A stretch of DNA of 12,587 nt. Origin: Clostridia bacterium (GTDB lineage Bacteria > Bacillota > Clostridia > Clostridiales > Clostridiaceae). Both the position numbers and the translations under genes were made by a program. A model generated the notes under the pieces. That model was not told the DNA's origin and did not search any database. It saw only the letters and a program-made list of their open reading frames with translations. Shown in pieces: positions 7,524 to 12,587 of this stretch (its first letter is position 1; each line of letters begins with the position of its first letter). The stretch lies in NCBI GenBank assembly GCA_009930125.1, contig RZYZ01000041.1:1-12587 (forward strand). Direction: 5' to 3'.

Positions 7524-8453
7524 AGTGATAACAAGCAGGAAAGAATCCAGGAGGAAGAAGAGGCAACCCTGATCTTCCTGGCAGCAGGCATGGGCAGAAG
7601 ATTCGGTGGCAACAAGCAACTGGCTGAGCTGGGCCCTCACGGACAGAGCCTCATGGCCTATAGTGCCTATGATGCGATACAGGCAGGATACAGGAGGCTT
7701 CTGTTCATTCTGAGGGAAGACATGGTGGAGGAGTTCATGAATACCCTCGGGAAGAATCTAATGAACCATATAGAAATCAGCATCGTGATTCAGAACAAGA
7801 ACATGATCCCAGGAGAAATCAATCTACCCATGGAGAGAGAGAAGCCTTTAGGCACAGGACATGCCCTCTACTGCGCTAGAAAGGAGATCAAAGGCCCTTT
7901 TGTGATTCTCAATGCGGATGATCTCTATGGAAGGACAGTGCTGAAGGATCTTCTGGAAGCTCTGCGCGAGAAAGAGGACATGGTCATTCCAGGATATCCA
8001 GTGAAAAAGACACTGTCTCGACAGGGAAAGGTCTCCAGAGGTATCCTTGAGATCAATGAACAGAATGAGCTGGTATCCATCCGGGAAGAGGAAAGAATCT
8101 GGGCTGAAAATCATGAAGTCTATTGTGAGAAGAACCAGGGAGTAAAGAGGATCCCGGAAGACAGTCTGGTCTCCATGAATATCTGGGGTGCACAGCGGCA
8201 TGTGCTATCCGGACTGGAGAGCGTATTTCATGATTTTCTGAACGAAGAGGGGAGAAATCTCCTGACCGACGAGTTCTACCTTCCGGAGGCCATGGATGCA
8301 CTAAGAAAGCTTCACGGCATCAGGCTCAGAATCATAGAAGCCAGGGATGAGTGGATGGGGATGACCTACCAGGAGGACCTGAAGGATATCAGAAGGAAAC
8401 TTCAGGAGAAAATCCGGGAAGGTTTCTATCCGGACTCTCTATTCGGAGAATAA
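7521..8453 (+). CDS. Sugar-phosphate nucleotidyltransferase (NTP_transferase family), substrate unknown
   Basis: Cytoplasmic enzyme expected to join a sugar 1-phosphate (or similar phosphate) to an NTP, giving an NDP-sugar and pyrophosphate. The 310 residues start with a short acidic segment (QEEEEA), then the nucleotide-binding motif LAAGMGRRFGGNKQ (20-33), KPLGTGHAL (108-116), the metal-binding NADD (131-134), SMNIWG (218-223) and WMGMTYQEDL near the C-terminus (278-287). These are the usual landmarks of the Rossmann-like GT-A-fold pyrophosphorylases. The specificity-determining middle is not close to any GalU, GlgC or RmlA that I recognise, so no gene symbol is given. A TTG start may lower its expression. 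Coming 78 bases after the mutase, it probably uses the mutase product; MobA-like or other nucleotidyl transfer is the alternative. Confidence 0.85.
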   Translation: MSDNKQERIQEEEEATLIFLAAGMGRRFGGNKQLAELGPHGQSLMAYSAYDAIQAGYRRLLFILREDMVEEFMNTLGKNLMNHIEISIVIQNKNMIPGEINLPMEREKPLGTGHALYCARKEIKGPFVILNADDLYGRTVLKDLLEALREKEDMVIPGYPVKKTLSRQGKVSRGILEINEQNELVSIREEERIWAENHEVYCEKNQGVKRIPEDSLVSMNIWGAQRHVLSGLESVFHDFLNEEGRNLLTDEFYLPEAMDALRKLHGIRLRIIEARDEWMGMTYQEDLKDIRRKLQEKIREGFYPDSLFGE

Positions 8454-8474
8454 AGGAAGATGAGCCGTTTCATC

Positions 8475-8496
8475 CATGGTTCCCATGTATTATAAT
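8475..8496 (+). promoter_or_regulatory. Possible internal promoter before the two-component genes
   Basis: A perfect TATAAT lies at 8491-8496, preceded by the inverted repeat CATGG-TTC-CCATG (8475-8487) in the spacer region. No convincing -35 is visible: TTTCAT at 8468-8473 is weak. It sits in the 89-base gap after the nucleotidyltransferase stop and would give a leader of about 40 bases for the kinase gene. Low-level independent expression of the sensor pair is the inferred role. Confidence 0.35.
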
Positions 8497-8542
8497 GAAA
8501 AGGATGGAAGAAAAATTACAGAAATTAGAGAAGGGGGATTCC

Positions 8543-10264
8543 ATGAAAAAGCTGAGAAGTTCATTTTTCGCCAAACTTTTTGTGACCTATCTACTGGTCG
8601 CCATGATTCCCCTTCTTCTGATCAGTGCGCTTCTCTACGGTTTTTCCGAGAGAATATTCCGGAACAATATCGAAGAGGAAGCATCCATCTATCTCATGGA
8701 AGTCTCAAGAGATGTGGATGCGCTCTACGGCTACTATGAACAGGCCGTCTCTCTTCTCTCCAAAGACCCTCTGGTCATGAAGATTCTCAGCGAGCAGGAA
8801 GTGAGCGAGGAAGAAACGCGGAATCTGTATGAAAAGATGTATTATCTTTTTTCAGGCAGAACCACCACCATGTCGCTTTATATACTCGGCATGGATGGAA
8901 AGACTCTTTTTCAGTCGGATGTGGTGCCCAGGCATTATAACACTCGGGATTACATCAACTGGGGTGTGCTTCGAAAAGCATCCATAGAGGGAGAGGAAAT
9001 CGTCTTTCATCCGGCGGGCTACAGAGAGCGTACGGAGAACGACAAGGTGCTCACTGCAGCCAAAGCCGTGAAGATAGAAGAGACGCTGAAGGGTTTCATC
9101 CTGGTTGACGTGCAGCGGGAGGAGATCTCCAAGATCATCCACGGGAAGACCCAGGGAAACATCTGGGAAGTGATGCTTCTAAACGATATCGGTAATGTGC
9201 TATACAGCAAAATCCGGCGGGAGAATGAAGCGAAACCCTACATCGATGCAGAGAAACTGGAAACAGCGGAAGCCGCATCAGGTTTTCTGTCGACAGTGGA
9301 AGAAGAATCCTTCCACACGTCCTTCAGAAAGAGCAGAGCCTATCCCTATCAGCTGATTTCCTACTCTTCCCTGAACGATGTGAAAAGCAATGCCAGTTAT
9401 CTTTTAAGGACCCTTGGTTACATCGGTCTTCTCACACTGGTGATCTCTCTATTGGTAGCCTACAAGGTTTCTAAATCCGTGTCAGGAGCGGTGAAGGACC
9501 TGGTTTATTACATGAAGAAAGTGGAAAAGGGAGACTTCAGTGAACGATTCCCCGTGGAGCGGACAGATGAAATCGGGGAGCTCATGCAGCGGTACAACAA
9601 GATGGCCAAAAGGCTTGATATACTCATCAGCAACATCATCGAGAGCAAAGACCGGCTGAAGAAGTCGGAAATGAAGATGCTGCAGTCTCAGATCAATCCT
9701 CATTTTCTCTACAACACCCTGGATACGGTGAAATGGATGGCGAAGATGCAGAGAACCGAAGAAGTCAGCAGTCTCATCACGAACCTGGCCACACTGCTCA
9801 GGATCTCCATGGAGGATGCGGAAGAGTTTCAGACTGTCCGTCAGAGCATCCATTGGCTGGAAAGCTATCTGTCCATACAGAAAGCCAGGTATGATGATGA
9901 TCTGACCTATGACATTCAGGTGGAAGAGGCAATCATGGATCATAAAATCCCGAAACTGATTCTTCAGCCCCTGGTGGAAAATGCCATTCTGCATGGAGTG
10001 GAAGGAAAAGGAAACATCACAGTCACCGGTTACAGAGAAGAGGAAAGCATGATCTTCGAAGTGAAGGACGATGGTGTGGGCATAGAAGAGAAGGTGGCCC
10101 TGAAGCTTCTTGAGGAAGGACCGGACAAAGGTATCGGCCTGACCAATGTCCATAGAAGAATCGAACTTCTTTATGGAAGAGGGTATGGGGTCAGAATCTT
10201 CTCTGAAGTTTCCCGAGGCACGACCATCCGCATCGCAATTCCTGAAAGGGGGCCTGTATTATGA
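8543..10264 (+). CDS. YesM-type sensor histidine kinase
   Basis: Membrane sensor of a two-component system, 573 residues from ATG 8543. That start has AAGGGGG at 8531-8537 and begins directly with the first membrane segment; earlier in-frame ATGs at 8495 and 8504 have no ribosome site and overlap a -10-like element. Order: membrane segment about 10-34; extracytoplasmic sensor region about 35-285, of Cache-like length; second membrane segment about 289-309; HAMP about 308-360 (with EKGDFSERF and TDEIGEL); His_kinase domain with phospho-acceptor His387 in QSQINPHFLYN; and an HATPase_c domain with N-box LQPLVENAILHG (475-486), DDGVGI (509-514) and GIGLTNV (530-536). All catalytic residues are present. 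It overlaps the response regulator by four bases (ATGA). YesM kinases usually sense carbohydrates or their transporters; the ligand here is unknown but may be the transported solute. Confidence 0.93.
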   Translation: MKKLRSSFFAKLFVTYLLVAMIPLLLISALLYGFSERIFRNNIEEEASIYLMEVSRDVDALYGYYEQAVSLLSKDPLVMKILSEQEVSEEETRNLYEKMYYLFSGRTTTMSLYILGMDGKTLFQSDVVPRHYNTRDYINWGVLRKASIEGEEIVFHPAGYRERTENDKVLTAAKAVKIEETLKGFILVDVQREEISKIIHGKTQGNIWEVMLLNDIGNVLYSKIRRENEAKPYIDAEKLETAEAASGFLSTVEEESFHTSFRKSRAYPYQLISYSSLNDVKSNASYLLRTLGYIGLLTLVISLLVAYKVSKSVSGAVKDLVYYMKKVEKGDFSERFPVERTDEIGELMQRYNKMAKRLDILISNIIESKDRLKKSEMKMLQSQINPHFLYNTLDTVKWMAKMQRTEEVSSLITNLATLLRISMEDAEEFQTVRQSIHWLESYLSIQKARYDDDLTYDIQVEEAIMDHKIPKLILQPLVENAILHGVEGKGNITVTGYREEESMIFEVKDDGVGIEEKVALKLLEEGPDKGIGLTNVHRRIELLYGRGYGVRIFSEVSRGTTIRIAIPERGPVL

Positions 10265-11025
10265 TTCGAGTTTTAGTTGTGGAAGATGAAAAGATGATCC
10301 GCAAGGGCATCATCATGACCACCGACTGGCAGTCTCTGGGCTGTCAGGTGGTGGGAGAAGCCTCCAATGCTCAGGAAGCCTTGAAACTTGTAGAGGAGAA
10401 AAGCCCGGAGATCATCCTGACGGATATACGTATGAAGGGTATGAGCGGGATAGAAATGATTGAAGCCCTGAAAAGTAAGGAGGACATCCACTTCATCATC
10501 ATCTCCGGTTATTCGGATTTCGAGTATGCAAGAAGTGCACTTCGTCTAGGTGTGACGGATTATCTTCTCAAACCCTTCAGAGATGAGGAGCTTGAAAAAG
10601 TACTGAAGAAAGTGGTCCGAGAAATTCATGAATCAGGAACAGACAAAGAAGAACTTGTCCTGGATTTTTTCACGGAATACAGGTTAAGGGATGATGCTCA
10701 GCCCAATCGCTATGTGGCGCAGTGTGTGAAATGCATTGAGGAGAACTATATGAAAGAGATGACCTGTGCCAAGACTGCGGAAGAGCTTGGCATCAGCGAA
10801 AGCTATCTGGCCAAACTATTCAAACGGGAAACAGGATATACCTATGTGGATTATCTGACTCATTACAGGATGAAAAAGGCCATAGAAATCATGGAAGAAG
10901 ATCACCCCAAAATCTATGAACTTGCTTATCTGGTCGGGTATAATGACGCCCACTATTTCAGCAACATTTTCAAGAAAGTCACGGGCAAAAGCCCAAGTTC
11001 ATACATGAAGAAATTCACCATCTAA
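10261..11025 (+). CDS. Response regulator with receiver and AraC-type DNA-binding domain (short YesN type)
   Basis: Cytoplasmic transcription regulator, partner of the kinase it overlaps by four bases. Receiver domain 1-122: acidic pocket Glu8-Asp9, phospho-acceptor Asp55 in LTDIRM, Ser82 in ISGYSDF, and Lys104 in LLKPF. A linker of only about 25 residues leads to an AraC/XylS double helix-turn-helix (about 150-253), with TAEELGISESYLAKLFKRE for the first HTH and the family signature VGYNDAHYFSNIFKKVTG...SPSSY for the second. At 254 residues it is about half the usual YesN length, because the long middle region between receiver and HTH is missing; both domains are nonetheless complete. Likely target: the 20-bp-period direct repeats at 2059-2093 ahead of the operon, making this an autoregulated activator. 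This target is inferred from layout only. Confidence 0.93.
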   Translation: MIRVLVVEDEKMIRKGIIMTTDWQSLGCQVVGEASNAQEALKLVEEKSPEIILTDIRMKGMSGIEMIEALKSKEDIHFIIISGYSDFEYARSALRLGVTDYLLKPFRDEELEKVLKKVVREIHESGTDKEELVLDFFTEYRLRDDAQPNRYVAQCVKCIEENYMKEMTCAKTAEELGISESYLAKLFKRETGYTYVDYLTHYRMKKAIEIMEEDHPKIYELAYLVGYNDAHYFSNIFKKVTGKSPSSYMKKFTI

Positions 11026-11046
11026 AGTGAATAGAAGGAGAGATAG

Positions 11047-11658
11047 ATGAGAGAGATTAAAAATATCGTATTTGACATCGGAAATGTACTGATCAGATTT
11101 GATCCGACGGAATGGCTGGTCAGAAACTATGGTCAGGATGAACTGGCCATGAAAGTACTGTTCAAGGAAGTATTCGGCAGCGAGGAATGGAAGATGCTGG
11201 ATCAGGGACTCATAAGTGATGAAGAGGCTGCTGAAAAGATCACAGCCCGTATTCCTGATTACAGGAAAGATGTGGAGAGGATCCTGTATGAATGGGAGAA
11301 TTTTCTCATCGGAGAACTTCCCGTTTCCGTCTATTTTCTGAGAAAGTTCAAAGAGAAAGGATACAATCTGTATGCTTTGTCCAACTACCCTCAAAGAGGC
11401 TTTGAGAATACCGAGAGATATTATCCGTTCTTTGAACTTTTTGATGGAAAAGTGGTTTCCTATGCCCATCAGGAAATGAAACCGGAACACAGAATCTATG
11501 AGATTCTACTGGAACAATATGATCTGAACCCTGCTGAATGTGTGTTCATCGACGATACACTGGCCAATATCCATGCAGCAGAGGAACTGGGCATGGAGGG
11601 AATCCATTTCCATCACAACAATCAGCTCATGGAGCTGTACATGAGGCTCAGCAAATAG
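11047..11658 (+). CDS. HAD-family phosphatase, YihX-like
   Basis: Cytoplasmic haloacid-dehalogenase hydrolase of 203 residues, the usual size for the group. Motif I is VFDIGNVLIRFD with nucleophile Asp10. The second Asp of the classical DxD is Gly (D-I-G-N-V), exactly as I recall in E. coli YihX, an alpha-D-glucose-1-phosphate phosphatase, so this is not a defect. Motif II is LSN (Ser112), motif III Lys145 in EMKPEHRIY, and motif IV FIDD (Asp169-Asp170) followed by LANIHAAEELG. A helical cap lies at about 20-90 (C1 type). AAGGAGA precedes the ATG, and the gap to the response regulator is 21 bases. As the last gene before the operon terminator, it may release glucose or another free sugar from imported or mutase-made sugar phosphate. 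Substrate specificity in HAD enzymes is broad, so this is tentative. Confidence 0.88.
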   Translation: MREIKNIVFDIGNVLIRFDPTEWLVRNYGQDELAMKVLFKEVFGSEEWKMLDQGLISDEEAAEKITARIPDYRKDVERILYEWENFLIGELPVSVYFLRKFKEKGYNLYALSNYPQRGFENTERYYPFFELFDGKVVSYAHQEMKPEHRIYEILLEQYDLNPAECVFIDDTLANIHAAEELGMEGIHFHHNNQLMELYMRLSK

Positions 11659-11714
11659 AAACGGATATGAATAGAAGAAAATCAGCAGAATGAATCAGAA
11701 TACTGATTGAAACG

Positions 11715-11764
11715 AGCGAAAAGATCCTGAACCGGTTAACCGAATCAGGATCTTTTCGCTTTAT
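11715..11764. terminator. Bidirectional hairpin terminator between convergent genes
   Basis: AGCGAAAAGATCCTGA (11715-11730) and TCAGGATCTTTTCGCT (11745-11760) form a perfect 16-bp stem around a 14-base loop that contains a smaller CGG-TTAA-CCG hairpin. It lies 57 bases after the phosphatase stop and 15 bases beyond the stop of the convergent minus-strand gene. The run of T residues inside the 3' arm and the TTTAT after it serve the plus strand; CGTTTC follows the hairpin in the minus direction. One hairpin thus probably serves both transcripts. Confidence 0.85.
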
Positions 11765-11775
11765 CTAAAGCAGTG

Positions 11776-12288
11776 CTATTTCTTGGATGACACATCGATG
11801 AGGATCTCGTTTCGCCTGAAAAGGGGAGGAATGAAAGGCGGGTTGTAGCGGGCAAGTCGGAAGGGGCCGGATGGGCTCAATCCCTTCTTATGGATCCAGT
11901 CCATCAGTTCTTTCTCATATTCTCTGATTTTTTTCTCTGTTGATGAACCGGAAAAAGTGACGGAAGCTGATAGTCTGGCTTCGTTTCTTCTGATTCTTAC
12001 CTTGGCGCTTGAGGGCTTTGGCGGAGCATCCTCTGAGTACTTCGATGGCATGACGAACTCCGTGGTGACTTTCTTTTCCTTCATTTCATTGAATACAGGT
12101 GTGGTCATGGAGATCTTCGTCTGGTCCTCATTGTTTCCGCTGATGTAGTCGAAGATCTGACGAAACCCATAAGAGCCTTCTAGTGTATCCTCTTCCACTG
12201 CTGCAGTGTAGAAGGCATCATACTGGCGGATCTCAAAAGGTCCTTCTTTTTCAAGAACCTTATAGGGTGCAGTTTCGTATTTTGACAT
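11776..12288 (-). CDS. SOUL/HBP-family heme-binding-like protein
   Basis: Small (170-residue) soluble protein of the SOUL/p22HBP family, named from vertebrate heme-binding proteins. The role of bacterial members is unknown. Seen: the N-terminal YKVLEKEGPFEIRQYDAF, the central GFRQIFDYISGNNE followed by KISMTTPVF, and the C-terminal RLARYNPPFIPPLFRRNE, all strongly characteristic of the family. There is no signal peptide or membrane segment, so it is cytoplasmic. An in-frame ATG seven codons upstream exists, but AGGAGGTGATT (12291-12301, read on the minus strand) points to ATG 12288. It is convergent to the phosphatase gene and has its own promoter, so it is not part of the transporter operon. 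Family is confident; heme binding in this protein is not shown, because the histidine ligand of p22HBP is not conserved in the family. Confidence 0.9.
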   Translation of the reverse strand: MSKYETAPYKVLEKEGPFEIRQYDAFYTAAVEEDTLEGSYGFRQIFDYISGNNEDQTKISMTTPVFNEMKEKKVTTEFVMPSKYSEDAPPKPSSAKVRIRRNEARLSASVTFSGSSTEKKIREYEKELMDWIHKKGLSPSGPFRLARYNPPFIPPLFRRNEILIDVSSKK

Positions 12289-12290
12289 GG

Positions 12291-12301
12291 AATCACCTCC
12301 T
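12291..12301 (-). promoter_or_regulatory. Strong ribosome binding site for the SOUL gene
   Basis: Minus strand AGGAGGTGATT is a near-perfect complement of the 16S 3' end. Its AGGAGG core lies 7 bases before ATG 12288 and rules out the upstream ATG at 12309. Confidence 0.85.
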
Positions 12302-12330
12302 GTGTTCATGGGACTCTACTCTTTGGATTC

Positions 12331-12359
12331 ATTATATTCCTATTTTTCTGATCTGGAAA
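12331..12359 (-). promoter_or_regulatory. Sigma-70-type promoter of the SOUL gene
   Basis: On the minus strand, TTTCCA (12354-12359) is followed after 17 bases by a perfect TATAAT (12331-12336). Predicted start is near 12324, giving a leader of about 36 bases. Confidence 0.65.
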
Positions 12360-12442
12360 TCGGATTTGCGGGAGCGGCTGGGAATATTTCACGATGATAT
12401 TCTATTTAAGAGTCACTACACCATCGTTCTTATCTGGAAATC
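12346..12442 (+). repeat. Pair of 16-nt direct repeats, 81 bases apart
   Basis: TTCTGATCTGGAAATC (12346-12361) and TTCTTATCTGGAAATC (12427-12442) match at 15 of 16 bases. The first copy covers the -35 of the SOUL promoter. Role unknown; a paired operator or a remnant duplication could explain it. Confidence 0.45.
12382..12402. repeat. Dyad GAATAT-N9-ATATTC upstream of the SOUL promoter
   Basis: A perfect 6-bp inverted repeat with a 9-base centre lies about 23 bases upstream of the SOUL -35 element. It is a possible operator for a dimeric regulator; the arms are AT-rich and short, so chance is possible. Confidence 0.35.
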
Positions 12443-12483
12443 TGTACAAGGATGGAATGTAAATTTCTGTGTAGGACAATTCA

Positions 12484-12528
12484 TTAAACGGGTTTAAAGT
12501 AGGAATAACAGTTGATTTCATCAGCTGT
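12484..12528. repeat. Two inverted repeats upstream of the outgoing promoter
   Basis: TTAAAC-GG-GTTTAA (12484-12497) is a perfect 6-bp dyad. ACAGTTGA (12508-12515) and TCAGCTGT (12521-12528) pair over 8 bases with one wobble around TTTCA. Both lie directly upstream of a -35-like element. They may be operators; the second is also terminator-like but has only a short T run after it. Confidence 0.4.
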
Positions 12529-12529
12529 C

Positions 12530-12557
12530 TTTAAATTCCTGTGTCCTGGGTTATAAT
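12530..12557 (+). promoter_or_regulatory. Promoter reading out of the window
   Basis: TTTAAA (12530-12535), a 16-base spacer and a perfect TATAAT (12552-12557) form a plausible sigma-70 promoter pointing right, about 30 bases before the window ends. The gene it serves is not visible. No coding region is supported between 12289 and 12587. Confidence 0.5.
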
Positions 12558-12587
12558 GGATTAAGGAAATAACGACAACAGAAGAAC

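Noticed and set aside
6855..7640. Minus-strand open frame of 261 codons opposite the mutase and nucleotidyltransferase
   Set aside because: Antisense to conserved motifs of two enzymes, Cys/His/Phe-rich, with no family signature.
8351..8542. 64-codon N-terminal extension of the histidine kinase frame
   Set aside because: It overlaps the end of the nucleotidyltransferase and a -10-like element; a ribosome site and the natural signal/membrane start occur at ATG 8543.
9482..10153. Minus-strand open frame of 223 codons opposite the histidine kinase
   Set aside because: Antisense to the HAMP, phospho-acceptor and ATPase motifs of the kinase; no independent support.
12183..12497. Plus-strand open frame of 104 codons across the SOUL gene start and its upstream region
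   Set aside because: Half lies antisense to the SOUL coding region and the rest reads through promoter elements; no ribosome site and no recognisable domain.
1..12587. CRISPR array, tRNA/rRNA, insertion sequence or prophage signals
   Set aside because: I looked for regular repeats, cloverleaf-like segments, transposase motifs and terminal inverted repeats and saw none that hold up.

Overview
The window most resembles the genome of an anaerobic Bacillota (Clostridia-type) bacterium. The pointers are strong AGGAGG-type ribosome sites before nearly every gene, AGA-rich arginine usage, a YesM/YesN-type two-component pair, and the tail of an ethanolamine-utilisation (Eut) microcompartment locus. 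This placement is an inference; no rRNA or tRNA gene is present to confirm it.

Layout. (1) Positions 2-1921 hold the last two genes of a Eut-type cluster: an iron-dependent alcohol dehydrogenase (EutG/PduQ-like, cut off at its 5' end by the window edge) and EutJ, an Hsp70/actin-fold protein. A hairpin terminator at 1948-1975 closes the cluster. (2) Positions 2155-11658 hold eight co-directional genes: a lipoprotein solute-binding protein, an ABC ATPase, a fused two-domain permease, a phosphohexomutase, a sugar nucleotidyltransferase, a YesM-type histidine kinase, a short YesN-type (receiver plus AraC) response regulator, and a YihX-like HAD phosphatase. A perfect 16-bp hairpin at 11715-11760 ends this operon. 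(3) A convergent SOUL-family heme-binding-like gene lies at 11776-12288 on the minus strand with its own promoter. (4) The last 280 bases hold divergent promoter signals, several dyad or direct repeats, and a promoter pointing out of the window for a gene that is not visible.

How the genes may work together. The transporter looks like the Fbp/Afu class once labelled 'ferric iron' importers, but the binding protein lacks the adjacent tyrosine pair of iron binders, and it sits with a hexose-phosphate mutase, a sugar-1-phosphate nucleotidyltransferase and a glucose-1-phosphate-phosphatase-like HAD enzyme. The best reading is a regulated uptake-and-processing operon for a phosphorylated sugar: import, interconversion of the 1- and 6-phosphates, activation to an NDP-sugar or dephosphorylation, with control by the encoded two-component system. 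Just upstream of the operon promoter are two 15-nt direct repeats (14 of 15 identical) with a 20-bp period. This is the layout expected of an AraC-type activator site and is the strongest regulatory signal in the window. RNA hairpins after the binding-protein gene and after the mutase gene probably tune relative expression within the operon.
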